Of a stretch of DNA of 64,000 nucleotides, positions 12,781-27,250 are shown piece after piece; within the stretch, counting starts at the first letter, position 1; the number at the start of each line of letters is the position of its first letter. The DNA comes from Opisthocomus hoazin (taxonomy: Eukaryota > Chordata > Aves > Opisthocomiformes > Opisthocomidae). The DNA lies in assembly GCF_030867145.1 (NCBI RefSeq), contig NC_134415.1, positions 71,701,300-71,765,299 on the forward strand. Direction: 5' to 3'. The notes beneath the pieces are model-generated. The model saw only the letters and a program-made list of their open reading frames with translations. It did not search any database and was not told where the DNA came from. The position numbers and the translations under genes were made by a program.

Positions 12781-15700
12781 GTTATAAACCAGACCTGGGG
12801 ATAGAACTAAATATTTTGCATCTAAGACTATGGCGCATTTTATTTCAGAGGTCGTAATCTTCAAACTCATTAGGAAGAAGGAAATAGCTTTTGATCAAAG
12901 CTAAGAACAAGAATTCTAGTAACTATTTGCATTATTAGAAACAATCTTGAGAGAACAAAACTGGTGAACAGAGAAAAATGGGATGATAGAGGCAAAAGGT
13001 GCTGACCGTATGCTACATGGCTCTCTGAAATCATTGCCTGTGTGTTGCCACCACCTACACTGTGAGCATGTGCTGCTTTTCTCCATCCCAGAACATCTTT
13101 GCAGACACAAGGAGCAGCACAGCATCATCATTCATGCAGTCCAGGAACTGTTACTTCTTGAGGTCAGCCTGGGGTATCTGGTATAGGGCTCAGCCCCTCA
13201 TTGATGCTGACATGGTTTCCTCTGACTTCTTAGCCTTGTCTTTTGCAGTCATCCGCCCCATTAACTTTGCACCACAAACTTTTTGATTGTACTCAGGCTT
13301 GTACCATGATTTCACTCTGCTAACATCTTTGTTAGTCTTTAAATGTTGTACTTTCATTTTTTTTTTGCCTCCATCCCTTTGATGCCCTCCAGTTTAACAG
13401 GTAGAGTGGAGTTTTCTAAGTCCACTGAGGAAGGCCGTCACATGATGCAGGCTGCCATGGCTCTCATCACTGGGACTGTGATCTTTTACTGCTCCCGAAA
13501 AATTATTCCCAGCCACCTAAAAGTGGTGTCAGATTTTGACCAGTGCTGAAGATATGCAGAAAATCACACCCACACTGCATATACATATGCAGTGAATACA
13601 TAAGAAATGTTATTTTTTTTTTTTTCTATAGCGGTTCAGTGTTCCTGATAGTTTAGAATGAAAATACTTGTTCAAATGAGACTCAGCACTTTCAAAGCAT
13701 GATTTCCTCTCTGTTTCAGTTCATCCTTTGCAGACTTCTGTTGTGCCCAACATCTGCTATTTTGTCATATGGGATTTGATCTAATTTGGCCATGTCAATG
13801 TATTGACTTTGAAGCATGTACTATGACAATATTAAAATAGAAAATTAGTCTAAACCTATGGAAAGCATAGTGAAATTGCTGACCTTCTTAAAATTTTCTT
13901 GCATCGTTTTCCTGGATTTGAACTACAAAGTATAAGGCCAAATCAAAAATGGAACAGTTATTTTATTTAGTGTCAACAGTGTTCAAAATGTTTTTCATAG
14001 TAAGTTTCTGTCTAAAGTTTAAGCAGGTACCCACGTGTTATGCTGCACAAGACTTTACATCTCTGTCATGCTGAGCAGACAGTGAAAGCAAAGATTAAAT
14101 GGAAAACACATCTTTATATTAATTATAGATGGCTAGTATTTCTCAGGACCAGAGGGAAATGAACAGAAGTTCTCGGCTACTGGAAGCCTGGAGTGCATTT
14201 CTTTACGTCAGTAAGAGTGGATAATTTACATGCGTAACATACCACATATCAGCATGGAAATATTGGTCAGAAATTGATGAATGTAACAGGAGGAATAATG
14301 AAGAAAAAGGACAGTAAGCATACCCTCCAGAGATAAAAATAAACAATGTAAGTGTTTGGTAAATAAATCCCTGCAGAACTCTTAGAAATGCCTTACTGAT
14401 GAATTGAATCAATCCATCAACCTGTTGTGATGGCATGAATTTGCAGTCGCTGCGATGTTGTCCTTCTTCCATAGCTACTGCTTTAGATGCCTTTAAAATG
14501 TAGGATATGATATAATACATCAATATGGAACTATCATAAATTAATTGGATACTCTAGTGAGATATAATTGGGTGATTCTTTTACCCAACTCTCACATGTA
14601 CAGGCTTAAACTAACCGTATCACCTTACAATTGTGCTCCAAGTTCCCTTTTCCATTCCCTTCTTTTCCTGAAGTTCTTTGCCACCCACGTTTCTGATTAA
14701 TCAAAATTTAACAGCAGAGTGAGAACTGTGAGGTCGTATTTTTCTTTTTTTTTTTTTTTTAAATTGAAATTTTCTCATTTACTTACTTTATTTTTATTTA
14801 TTTCCTTTGCGGAAAGGACTGTCTTATTTACTGTGTTCATAGATTGCACCATGGTTGTACATACAGTAAGTATCAGAAATTGCAACTTTTGTATACAGAA
14901 TGCCCATATGAAAAATAAACATTTGGCACATTGAATCTCATGAGAGGAGAGATAGGAAAAACTGAATAGAAAAGTCGAGACACTGTGTGGGTGGTTTTGT
15001 ATCCCCACCATGAAATACACTCACATAGCAGGTATGTATGTGTGTATGTATGTATGACAGAGAGAAATGAGCCAACATTTAACACAAATGCACGTAGATA
15101 CATGAATGCTGAGAATTCCATGTAAATCAATGCAATTTACACATACTTACATGTTCTCCTAGGAAGAAAAAGTTCACCTATGTGCATAGAAACAAAACAT
15201 CTAAATGTTTGCAAGAGGAAAAGAAAAAACTGAAACGAATTTTAAGAGACTGAGACGTGAATCTGATTCAGTCAACGTGTTCACAAACACATTTTCTATG
15301 AATTTTCTTCTAGTTCACCTGTGCCTTTTGTAGTTCCGAATATTTATGACTCTCTGTGTACTGAACTACAGCTTTAGCAAATGTAATTGCACATTTGAAA
15401 ATGATTCCGGTTAGGGCTCGCTCTACCTCACAGCTTTTGTAGCCCTGCCAACCTTTACTGTTCTGTTAAGCATCTCCCTGGGTCTGGGGCCTTTGGAGGA
15501 AGTACACAACCTTTGTGCTTTCTGTTCTTCCAGTTTTACACTTACCCACGGTGACACCGTCCTCCATGACTGTCATCACCATCATTAGATGAACAGTTTG
15601 AAACAATGGATGTGACAAAGAGCAGTATGTAATTTTGGTAGGGTATTTGGGGTTGTGTTCAGGTGGAGGAGGAGAGTGAGAATGGGACAAGAAGATGGTG

Positions 15701-18210
15701 CCAGGGAGAAAGAAATGAAACATGTATGAAATAGCATTCTATGTGGCAGAGCAGAAGACCGTTGAAGAGCACAAACTGAACATGAACATGCTTCTTCACA
15801 TTTAGCTCCACATAACCCATTTCCCAGGAGGACAAAGGCAAAGCTAGGAAAGTGTTTAGGTAACAGGTGGAAGCAAGGATCCTCTTCCACTGGTGAATGC
15901 AGAAATCTGGCTTTTTTTACAAGCGATTTAATTTTGAATCAGAGATGATCACAAGCAATTTATTTTTATTTCTCAGATTTCACAGTGCTCCTGTCTACCC
16001 AAAACAATAGTCCCAAGACATCTGGAAGTTCCAAGAGCTAAGTCTTCTACTCAACAGAGAGCAGAAAAGATGGTGTTTTGATTGGAGCTGATGAAAAAAC
16101 TTTTTAGTGATCTCGTCAGGATTTGGAAGATGCTTGTAAAAGACAGTATCTGTTTCAGCTGGTTTCTGAGAGATAAAGCAAGAGTCGATTTTAAAAGACA
16201 CTTCCTTTGTACGTATGGAGACAGATGCAAAACAAATGCATGTATGATGCTACTTAAAACTCCACGTTGGGTACAATATCTTTCTTTCTATCGCACTCGG
16301 CTCTGCAAAGGTCACAGCTCTAAGTGGTTGTAATTTCGCTTCTTGGTGAAGGACTGAACAGAGGAACTTGTGAGGACATGAGACCAAACACAGCCAATTT
16401 CTCCAGTCCATGCCTGTGGATGAAACATTTCAGTGACTACAGGAAGGAAACATCTTTTACTGACTCATTCTGTTCGGTGACGCTTCTTTACGTGAATGAA
16501 TAACTGCAGTCTAAAGGGCAGTTTCTTTTATGCATGGTAATTACATTTAATATTGCACTTAGCTTGGAGCGGACTGATTAGCATAACAGCTGTCTACATC
16601 TTTCTCCAAGGAGTAGTGGACACAGTGTTGGAGTATTCCTATGCATAAGTTCTTCAGCAAAACTTGGCTCACCTTTAGTGGCTGTCACCAATCCACATGC
16701 ACTGGGAAGAAGCCAGGCTCAGATTAGCTAGAAAACAAACTTGAAAATTCTATCAGTTTTGTCACAGCTGTGTTGAAGAGACTCATCAGTAGAAAGCAAG
16801 CAAGCAATACACACACATAGGCTATTCATGGGGCTTTCCATCTTTGTGAGAAAAATCCTCATCCTCTGAGTAACTGCATTTAAAAATAAAACAGAGGACT
16901 GGAAATGAAAATGTTACAGGCTGGAAGGATTCATGGTATATGGAGTTTGACTTTGCCTGCTATCAGTGTGCTCAAAAGGAGGATGAGAGTGCAAGCGATC
17001 AAAATCATCTGACACTGAGTTAATAGCCACTTCTATCCAGAGACATGCAGGGATCCATACGTACGGCACCAGTCTTTGTCCAAATGCTGTACGGCAGTTC
17101 TCTATTGCAACCAGCACTTAAATTAAGCAACTGAAGCACAAACCGTTTCTCCTTACCTGACTGAAAAGTGTCACTTTCACTATAATTATAACATAAAAAA
17201 TCCTAACGACAGCAATTAATCAACTCTCTCTCTAAGGAATAGTCTTAGGAGAGCATGACCGAGTATCTTGAAATGTATACCGTTCTCCTCTGCCTTTATT
17301 AAATAACCAAGCAAGCTGTCAATGTATGTGAGCTCTATAAAGATGTTGCCTAAGACAGGATTTCATCATTTCAGTGTAGGGACAATGAACAGCGTATAAA
17401 AGAATATTAATGCAGTGGAAATATTCTTGTTACATAGCTCCTTCTTAACAAGGATTACTTTTGCAATACTTAACACTGTTGGCAACTGTAAACCTATCAT
17501 AGGCTTAAAATTCCTGATGAGTGGGCAAAAAAGTCTTGTTTTCGAAGTGAAGAGTCTATTGCAGTCAGCCTTGTAAAAGAAACCTTTTAGTGTCAGTGAT
17601 AATGAAAATATCTGCTACCTATGACAGAGCTAAAATGGTGTCATGACCTGGCAATTTCTATTCAGTGCTGTCACATCCATGAACTGCACAGACCCGAATT
17701 GTCATCATGTAAATGTAATAGGATTCTTTATCCTGCATTGTTGCTCAGTTGGGAACAGTAATTCCAAGTTTCCTGTAAGTTATGAATAGCAGCAGGGGGC
17801 CATAAATAGCTTGGAAACCTATATTTTTTCCATTTATTTTTTTTTAAATGCAAATTACACTAGTAAGTCAAAAAAATCACTTTTGTTAAAAATACATTCA
17901 GAATTAACAAATGCCAAAAAGAAAAGAAAAAAAAGACACATTTGGATTGTATCTCTTGCCTTCTGAATATTTAAGTTTATAACAAAAGCCCAGCCTAGAA
18001 AAATAACATTCTTTACTGGATTTTGAGGAGGATACAGCTGTACAAATCAAAAATGTCATCCAGATATTCTCACATTACTGTGCTCTAAACTGCTTCCAGA
18101 AGAGATCTGTCCACTAATCATTTAGTTTAGTAGTCAAAGTCCTAATTTCTTTTGAATGGTAGTGCTCTAACTGCAACTTAAGCAGGGTTATGGATACCAA
18201 CTTCATATAG
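12781..18210. other. Unique intronic sequence with small simple repeats
   Basis: No exon could be supported. Poly(T) tracts lie at 13613-13625 (T13) and 14745-14760 (T16). A GTAT microsatellite lies at 15032-15056. A strong plus-strand acceptor-like site (GCCTTGTCTTTTGCAG) at about 13229-13248 has no matching donor and open frame. Parts near 15300-15410, 16450-16600 and 17640-17830 read like conserved non-coding DNA (homeobox and POU-like words in moderately complex sequence), but this is only an impression. Confidence 0.4.
15032..15056. repeat. (GTAT)n microsatellite
   Basis: GTATGTATGTGTGTATGTAT is directly visible: an imperfect tetranucleotide run of about 25 bases. Confidence 0.9.
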
Positions 18211-18262
18211 GTATGTACGTGTATATATATGTATACAGTGTGTATGTGAGTGTGTGTATATC
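18211..18262. repeat. Imperfect TA/TG microsatellite
   Basis: Alternating purine-pyrimidine sequence mixes TATATATATG, GTGTGTATGTGAG and GTGTGTATATC. Confidence 0.8.
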
Positions 18263-18324
18263 TACTTTATATGTAATATATGAATATGTATTTATATTAT
18301 AATCCTTAATAGTTAGATGTGCTT

Positions 18325-18475
18325 CCTGTTTCCTAAGCACTTTACAAACATTAACAATCCAGGCCTCACAAAAAGACTGTGAGGCACATATTATTCCCAT
18401 TTTATAGATGGGAAGACTAAGACACAGAGAAATGAAGGCCAACATTTTCTAGATTAAAATCAGGCCTAAAAGCTA
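18325..18475 (-). mobile_element. MIR-like ancient SINE
   Basis: CTAAGCACTTTACAAACATT, then CTGTGAGGCACATATTATTC, CCATTTTATAGATGGGAAGA and GACACAGAGAAATGAAGG follow the MIR consensus in reverse complement (AAGCGCTT, CTCACAAC, TTATCCCCATTTTACAGATG, GAGGCACAGAG). The match is by recall. Divergence is high, as expected for an element shared by amniotes. Confidence 0.7.
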
Positions 18476-19068
18476 TGTGTAGACATTTTATTAAATTGTC
18501 TGACTCCTAAAATTGCGAACTACCAGTAACTGCCGTTACGTGGGAAATATCTGAGAGGTATGAAAAATTATCTTCTGAAAATTTGATCGCTGCTTAGGTG
18601 CCTAAGCTGGCTTCTTTTCACTTTAAAAGATGATTTTTACAGAAATATGATTTTGACTGAGTGTTATACAGGGAAAGCAGAAATAACCTGTTATGACATT
18701 TTCACCCTAGTTAAAACTCTGCATTGTGTTTAATGTCTGCTGTATTTAATACTACATAAAAGTAGAAACATTCAAAATTTTTCAAGTTACGGGAAATTTC
18801 AGCTTGGCACTTGGAAGTTGCATGATTTTCCAGGGGGTGAAAATCAGCTCTATCCGGAATGAACACAGAATTCCAGGTATCCAAGTCTGAAAATTTAAAT
18901 TTGAGATTGAAATCAGCAATGAATGCTTTAGAGAATTAGGCCTAGGGGACTATCACAGGAAATCTCTAGCAGGATCTGGGGCTGGAGCCCTTGGCCACCT
19001 GCATCAGATGCTTCCTTGGTTATGCAGCCCCTGTCAACAGTTATTACTGTGTATTTTATGTACATAGA

Positions 19069-19110
19069 CATACACACGCACACACTCTTACATATATATA
19101 TATGTATAAA
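19069..19110. repeat. CA/TA microsatellite
   Basis: CATACACACGCACACAC is followed by CATATATATATATG. This is directly visible. Confidence 0.85.
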
Positions 19111-20110
19111 TCTTACTGGATAAATGTAAGTATAGTTCCTGAACTTGTCCTGTATCTTATTTCCACTGATGAATGCCTGTTCCTCTGTCATTGTCCAGAG
19201 TTGTTGCTTGTGACACTGTACATCCATGCAGACACAGCAAAGGGCACTGGTTTGTACAGGGATGGATGAGTGGCGTGAGCGCACAGGCCGTGGGAGCTCG
19301 GGAGCCGCACAGGCACGAGTGTTCAGCCAGCAAGGAAAAGGGAGATGCTCTGGGGCAGCTCGAGCCTTTCCAAGCAACTGACCTTCCCTCTTGCCCTCCA
19401 AAGCTCCGTGGTCACCTCAGGTGTGATAGGTGTGTGGGTTTGCCTGTGCAAGGTCTGAGCAAAGAAACAATGACAATCCAAGTTTCTGAAAAGCCTGAGA
19501 AAAATATTGGGTTTTTCCTAATGAAAGCCACCTAAGTGCTTAAAAATACAGATCAGATGTAGAACAAAACATATGTTCCTAGGAGTTCAGAGTATTTCAT
19601 ATACACATTGACCTACTAGCAAAATTCCCAAAGGCATCTTGTTGCCAACTACGTAACAGCACAGGTTTTTTTCAGCCACGATAATACAGGAAGATAAAAT
19701 ACACGTTCTAACACACAACAGATCCCCCAAATATATCACAAAAAAGTCTCCAATATTTCTTCAACTCAACTAGTCCCTCCCCACCCTCCCCAGCTGAAAC
19801 AAAAAAAATTATGTGGATCCCTTATGGTGCAATTAGAAAATAAAAGCTCAATTACAGAGAATTTTCAGTTGAAATTAGATATAAAAGAGTAAACATAGCT
19901 AGTACATATTCAGTTGGCCTTTGTTGATAGAAATCTGCAGATGTCTCTGTAGTTAGTAAAAGACATTTAGAGATAAGCTATAAAAGCACCTACAGTGTGA
20001 TAAATAAAACCAGCGGGATTAAGAAACACTGTTTCTGCTGCTTATTTCCAGTAGGTTCAACTATTAGTTTATGTTACCCCTTTCCCCACCCCGACCCCCA
20101 AAAGGTCTCA

Positions 20111-20143
20111 TTTCTTTTTTTTCTTTTCTTTTTTTTTTTTTTT
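20111..20143. repeat. T-rich tract
   Basis: This is a run of T broken only by single C bases, possibly an old poly(A) tail on the minus strand, although no element is recognisable next to it. Confidence 0.85.
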
Positions 20144-20272
20144 AAACATTATAAACTGTTTGTTTCTTGACCACTGTGGAGCCTCAAAAGTAAAGCACTT
20201 CTCAGACAGCTGGCAGTTTTCTACTCGGTCGCTCTGGAGCTGTGGAGCAACAGAGCCTTATTCCCTGACAAG

Positions 20273-20297
20273 AAAACAAAACAAAACAAAACCAAAC
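20273..20297. repeat. (AAAAC)n microsatellite
   Basis: The unit AAAAC is repeated about five times, ending in AAAACCAAAC. Confidence 0.85.
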
Positions 20298-21885
20298 AGA
20301 AGAAAACCACTGACTTCAAAAGCGTTCAGTATTAACAGCAGCATGTTGAGCCTAAAGGACGTTACTTTAGAAAGCTTGCACGGAGTTCTTCTGATGTGCA
20401 ATGCAGTCGGGTTAAGGCAAGTATGAACTGTACAGCCTTCAGGGCAAACAATGCGCTGTCTATTGACTTCTGCTGCAAGGTCATCCTGGTATTTTCAGTG
20501 TTGTGTTGACTAAGGAGTCTCGATGAGGCCAGGAGTGCGGAGGGGGCTCCGAAAGCACCGAATGGGCTGGGTACACATCTTAGTCCAGATGGGCCACACT
20601 GGCAGTGGCTGGGGTAAGGAAGAGCCAGAAGATGGCCCCAGCGCCTCTGCTCTGGCTCTCTGGTGCTGGGAGGCAGGAGGTCCAAGGTAGGGATCTGGGA
20701 CATTTCCTTAGTACCTGTTAGGAAGAGGGACTGAAGGCGTCTGTTGCTTTTTTGTCTCACTGTTCAATCAGCTTTTTTTTTTCAGCACAAAAACTGGATT
20801 TTTTTTTGCTCTTTGAAGAACCAGGGAGCCATCCTAAAACAGTTTCTCTGACAGGTCCTCCAGCCCACGTTGAGTAGCCCCTTTGTTTACTTTGACCTAG
20901 AAGAAAGACAGAAAAAGAAAGATACTTATAATCCACCATATACCTGTCCAATCACTGCCCTGCTGCTCTGGTGCCCTTTTGCAAGCGTGAGCCACCAGCC
21001 AGTACCTGTTCAGGTACACATGCGATGAAGAGGACTGAAAGGCACGGTGTTTGCTCAGGTGATCACCTGGCTTTCTCTGGAACATCATCAGAGAAGTCAG
21101 CACAGGTTCTCTAAACCATTCTAGGCAGGAGTGATATATAATAAGAAAGTTAACCGTATACCTATGTGTGAACTGAAAGATGACCTGGACTACAACAACC
21201 CATCAGAAATGAAGCTGTCTTTGTAAAATCAGGAATTGATGTGGTATGCAGGACAGAAGAGCTGAATTGCAGGTGCCTGGGAAAGTTGCCTGAGGCTCAC
21301 TCGCAAAGCAGAGTGCATGTCTGAGTGCCACAGCCCTGCATACCTGAAGAGCCCTGTCCCAAATCCACATTTTCTAATTCCAGCTTTCAGTCTAAAACAG
21401 ATGAGATGCTGTTGGTTGCTAGACAAGGCTTAGCTGGTAGTTTATTTAAATGAAATGTTGCCCATAAAGTCTGAATCCCACAAACATGAATCTTAAGGAG
21501 ACAATAACAGAGCAGATTTGTACTGCCTGAACTTGCTGAGTGTCACAGTGGTTGTACTCTAGGTGCTGGTTTTTGTGTCTTGCTTATGTTTCATCTGTAC
21601 TTCAAGTGAATGGTAAAGTAGGTAGTACCTTCAGTATGTGCAATTATCTAGACAAATGTCTACAGCCTGAGACTAGAAGACCATGACCAGCATAATGCAC
21701 ATGTAAATACAACAGAGAGAAAGATGAGACCATGTACAAAGGCAAATATATTAACACCTCCTACACCTCTCTGTCCCTGAGTTATTGACTTGAAATGCCT
21801 CTAACAGCCAGCAACTGCCATTAAGTGCCTTAATTGAAAGCAATGCCTACCAATAGTGCTGTGTAGCAGAATACACCTAAGTGGG

Positions 21886-21983
21886 GGTATATATATACAC
21901 GCACATACATATAAAGGGGGGTGCATACAGGGGGGTGTGTTTCTATGCATATGTAGTATGAGTATATATATATATATATATAA
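21886..21983. repeat. Compound TA / CA / G-run low-complexity block
   Basis: A GTATATATATACAC stretch is followed by two G-runs (AAGGGGGGTG and AGGGGGGTGTG) and a pure TA run at about 21963-21982. Confidence 0.85.
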
Positions 21984-23476
21984 AATGCAAAGATTCTCAG
22001 ACTTCACAGAATATGAGGAAAGCAAGCTTCACTTCAGGGATGAACTGCTTTTGAGCAATTTCTCCAGTGCATTAGGCATCAGCATCAGACATGCATGCTT
22101 TTTTTTTGCTTCACTTCTTCTTTTCCTGAGCAAACAAGTACACTATGAAAAACATTAAAAAAAATATATCTCCCCTCCCTCCTTCATACTGTTTTTAGAG
22201 CAGTGATCATGCAGCGCACTCTTGTTCCACAACTACAAATGTGTTTTTCTCGTGTGCAGCAGAATCAGTGCCATGGAGTGTTTAGTCACCTTCCTTGGTC
22301 ACCTCCCAAGAGCAGAATTTTCTCTTGACAATTGATTTCCACCATCTTATTGTGTTCTTGTTCCATGGTCTGGAAATGAGCACTGACATCTCCCGCTCAG
22401 AATGCCAGGAAGCTGCTTTTTAGGACATCAACTGTGGCAACACTGCAAGGAGGTACATGAGCACCAGTTCTCTCCATGTCTGTTTAAAAAGCGTATTCAT
22501 TTTGAAGGGACTGTCTAGGCTTCTTGGCTTGTACAACACAGAGCACACTGTTGGCACTTAAATAATAAAAAAAGCCATTTGTAACAGGTAAATAAAAGTA
22601 ATGATAAGAATCCTCCCTCAAAAGCACAGTGTTTTATTAAAAACATAATTTTAAATTGAATATATTTTTCTCTTTAGAAAGTAAGCTGATTTAAATTAAA
22701 TGTGAAATTGGGAAAGATGATAAGGAGAGATGCTGCTGGAATTCAAAGCTTAAAATATAGAGAAAGGAAACAAAGTGAGCCCGAATCTAATAATTCCAGA
22801 CTATTTAAGGGAACAGTAGCCAGACATAGTCACCTCAATTCACTATCTACAGATAATGCTGCTTTTTCATAAATCAAGATTTTCTTTCTGTAAGTATTCT
22901 GTTCATTTATGGTAGTTTTGCATAACTCACGAAATTCTACACAAATGTTCTGTGTGCATTTAAACTGAATTGGAATGTTCTTATAAGTAGAGCTTGATTG
23001 ATAGCATAAAAAAATGTAATAATTCTTTAGATAACAAAGTCCTCACACAATAGATAAGTAGACATGAAGAGCCTGAATAAATCAATACGACTATGTAATT
23101 GCACGTATAAGTTTGTGTAGGTTCAGTATAACCTCCACATTAACAAAATGAAGTGCTAACTTTAGCACACAGGAAGAAGCTGGTTACAAAACTGTGTGTC
23201 TTAACCATTAGCAATTACTAAACCCAGCATTCCTTCAGGATAATAATTAAACTGTGCACGTATAAGACAGTTAAAATTGATCTCAGTCACTTGAATGTAA
23301 ATCTGTCTTGCTTGGATTGAAATAAAAGTTTGTGTTGATGGACTTGTGTCATTGCAATCCATTAAATCAATCCACGTCAGCAAGCAGTCTGTGGACGATG
23401 ACTAAGACCTACCACACAACTCTACATCTTTAAGATTTGTACTGTTTCTGTATGTGAATCGATCTGGTAAATAAAT

Positions 23477-23497
23477 GGGGGGGGTGAAGGGGGTAGT
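23477..23497. repeat. G-rich tract
   Basis: GGGGGGGGTGAAGGGGGT holds two long G-runs only four bases apart. It is too few runs for a standard four-tract G-quadruplex unless the G8 run is split. Confidence 0.7.
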
Positions 23498-25594
23498 TCT
23501 CTGCTTATTACTGAAATACATGTTGAAATTTGCATTTTGACAGCATCTGTACAACCATAAGAAGCTGATACTGTTTTGGTAAGCTCTTCAAAGCTGAAGT
23601 CTTATGTTCTGCTCCGCTTATGTAGCATACCTAACACACCTATAGGTGCTATTACACCACAGACAACACAAAGAGGTGTTACTGTGCCTTTGGATATAGT
23701 TAGTAACCAGATGATTTAAAGGCAACTATCTCCTATTTCTGTCGTAAATTCAGAGCTCCACATGATCTGTACCCAGTGTGAGCCTGAGTAGTAGAGGACG
23801 CAGGGGTGACAATAAGCTATCTTAATATTTCATGATCTGTTGCAGGAATTAGGATGATGCTTACTATATACTCCACTGCCTATGGATTCCATACTCATCC
23901 CTTAGAGACAGTGAGCATTGTAAAGTGTAGGTGACATTGGTCAGAGAGCTTTGTTAAGTCCTGAATTTTTTTTTTTTCTCCTTGAATACTATGGAGGCTA
24001 ACACTGATGTTCTTTGGTGAACAAGATCCCTAGGGAACCAAACCCTTCCTCCCAACAAATAAAGCTTTAAAACATCAAGTATGGCCTGCTGTTATCGCAT
24101 CAGTGTGTTTTGATTTTTAGTACGTAATATTGCTGCAAATAGTGCTACAAGCACATTAAACCACGGCTTGATTAATTTGACATTCGAATTTGTCACCCCA
24201 CTACCTAATGGTCTTTCTACATTTACAAAGCAACTGCAGTGTGAATACATATGCATGTGTTCCCGATGCGCCTCAGCTGTAAATAACAGAAAGGTATTAC
24301 TAAATGCTGTAAAAGCCTCTTAAGGACAGACTGTAACAATTCTAGAGAACCTTGTCAAATAAATACCATACAATCAGAGGGAAACATGAAGTGTCTTTGT
24401 TTGACTGTGGCTGGGACGTGGCAATATTTTTTTGGGTTGATTGGACAAAACGTCGGCTCACATACTGTTTTCTGTCTCTCAGTTAAGACAGTGAAATCAC
24501 CTATACTCCAGTGAGAAGGCAGCATTGAAATAAGGCTGAACACAGTTTACATGGTTTAATCATATATCTCTTCATCTCAGCTACAAGCTTAGAAATATTG
24601 CCTTCTTTTTTTCCACAGGGCTAGCTTTCTTTCCAGTCAGTATGAAGATGCTCAGTAAATGCAATCTGCTGTTCTGGAAGAAACACTGAGAGCATAAAAA
24701 GAATGGGATGATATCTCAGCTAGAGGGCTCCATATGTTGATGACAAGTTATGGTATACCAAGAAAGAAATAGGATTAGAATTGTTCTAAGTACCTATGAG
24801 CCACACATAATACTAGGCAGGAAATAACATTTTCTAAATGCAAAGCACTGTGCCAAAAGTGCAGGTGAAAAATCTTTATTTGAGCACAGACAGAAGGGAA
24901 GCTGACGTTAAGATGGCATTGGAGATATGCACTATTGTAATTTGAGATTATTAAAAAGCTCCTAGCAAAGTTCCCAAAGGGCTCAATCCTAAGCACTACC
25001 GCAGAACTGATTGCACCACTGGTAAAGGAGTAAATGCCAATTCCATGCAAAAAGCCACTAATCCATTAACAGACTTGCTTCCACTAATCAGAAGAAGAGA
25101 AATTACATTCAAGGGGGAATGGAAGTGTATGGTGGGATGGATATTGTTTACCTGCATTTAGTTCTTTTCCTCAAAAGGAATATTTCAGAAGAGAAACAAA
25201 GGAAAAAAGTAAATGCTGCCCCTTTATGAGCTGTTCTGTGCTGTGCTTTTACCATGTAGGCCAGTGATGGTAAATAAAAAACATTTCAAAAGGCTGCGGC
25301 AGTGAGGCAAGATTTATTTGGGCAGTCAGGACAGTTCTGAATTGCAGCTGGCATCAGTACAAGAAATATTTGGAGATGATTATTCCTGGACTGGTCTATG
25401 GTTGGATGTTAACTCTAGTGTGAATGTACCCCAGTTGTGCATATGTGCTGAGATTTGATTACTCATTTAATCTCCAGATATATCAGGCTGCACTTCTAGG
25501 CAGTGGATGGAGTTGTCACTCTCACTGGCTAGGTAAAATACTGTCTTCTATGCAAACTTGTTTAAAAAGCCACATGTTGTTACATTTGTTTTGA

Positions 25595-25609
25595 TTTTTT
25601 TTTTTTTTT
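25595..25609. repeat. Poly(T), 15 bases
   Basis: This is an uninterrupted T homopolymer with no adjacent recognisable retroelement. Confidence 0.85.
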
Positions 25610-26066
25610 AAATTGTGAAGACTGGAAATGAGGTACAGAGGTTCCTCAGAAAACAGATGTGCTGGTAAGACAAATGTTAAATGCATCCACTAAATTAGCA
25701 AGTTGCTGAACTTCTGTAAAAAAATTAATAGCAAACACTTTTTTGCAACCAAGTTTTGTCAGATCTGACTATTTTTTTACTAAACCAAATTCTAATTGCC
25801 TTTGAGTGGCTCCTGCTTGAACCAAAATGGGGGAAACAGGTGAGAGCTGGGTATTATTTAAACAAATGTGACACATTGAATCCTGCCATAAGAAATCATT
25901 ATAATTCAACAGAAGAGTAATGTTGATGCTTAAGTGTAGCATGAATTCAGTCTCTTGAAAAAGACTTCTCTCTATTCTGAAATCTTAAGTCACGTCACCT
26001 TTCAGTTTAATGAGCCTTTAATATCAGCCTGCCACTCTGCAGAATATCTCAGAAGTGGAGTACTTA

Positions 26067-26171
<105 letters not shown>

Positions 26172-27214
26172 TCATTAGCAACATCTTATCGGAAGTGATA
26201 GGCACTATCATTCAAGAAACACCCAGCACACAGATTACTTTTGACAAACCCCCTAATAATCTTTTAAAATTAGACCAGATAATTGTGGAGTTGCAGAAAA
26301 AGGGTCAAAAAAGAGAGGAAGGCAAAGTCCATTTTTTATTTTTAAAATCAAATTAATTTTACAATGACGGAAAGACAATAAGGCATTTATAACAGCCGTC
26401 TGTCTGTCAGAAATAGCCCCACATCCCTCTTTTTCAAGTAGACTACCTCACTGGAGCACAAAGCAACATGCTATTCAGATATCACAAATGCTGAAAACCA
26501 TTTGTTTATTGGCATGGATGCATTGCTTCTGACTGTGATTACTGTGTCTGGCTTGCTGTCATACTCTGGTTCAGTGATGTAGAGGAGCGAGCGCATTGAT
26601 CCGACTCTGTCTGAGAGACAGAAGTTTCTCTGATTCCCTGCTTTGACATTTGGGTTGAAACGCACGAACAGAGGGTTGGAACAGTTTATCTGAGCTTCGG
26701 AGATGAGGCCTCACAGATCTAAGCAAACCAGCATTTCTTTCACGGTGCTGGAGGTTTGCAGGAAGGTTGTAGGGTGGGAGTTATTTATTCATTCACACCA
26801 CTGTGAGTTCCTGATGGTCTTCTCATGTTTATTTTAAACATTTTCCAGGGCAATTCAATTTCATCTGAGCCCAAGACCCCTGTTTCTCTGCTATAACACT
26901 TTCTTTACACGGGTAAAAGTGCACCCTTTGCTTCCTTTGCACCAGGAAACCTAACTATTGACTTTTGGGGGTTATTAGTGGGCAGCTGTCATCCCTAATG
27001 TATTGTGTCTTACACATCAGATGTGAATTTGACTTGACTTTAATAAAAATGGTCAAAGAGTTCAAGTGTGGAAGTGCGTTTTTCACAGGTCTGGGCACTG
27101 CTACTGACAGACTGGCTCTGCGTACATTAAAAGCAAAAATCATGAAAAGGTTCTTTCATAGAGAATAGCTTCTTGTGGATCTAAAATGCAGTAATATTCA
27201 CGTAAAAATCACAA

Positions 27215-27250
27215 AATATATAATATATGATATATATTATATGTATTATA
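27215..27250. repeat. AT-rich near-palindromic run
   Basis: ATATATAATATATGATATAT continues into TATATGTATTATA. The stretch is almost entirely A/T and partly self-complementary. Confidence 0.75.

Noticed and set aside
17151..17200. Strong minus-strand donor TCAG|GTAAGG
   Set aside because: The nearest acceptors leave only a microexon of about 23 bases or less with no coding sense.
18928..19401. 157-codon minus-strand open frame
   Set aside because: It runs through a CA/TA microsatellite, which supplies the Tyr/Ile/His/Val-rich middle. There is no family or splice context.
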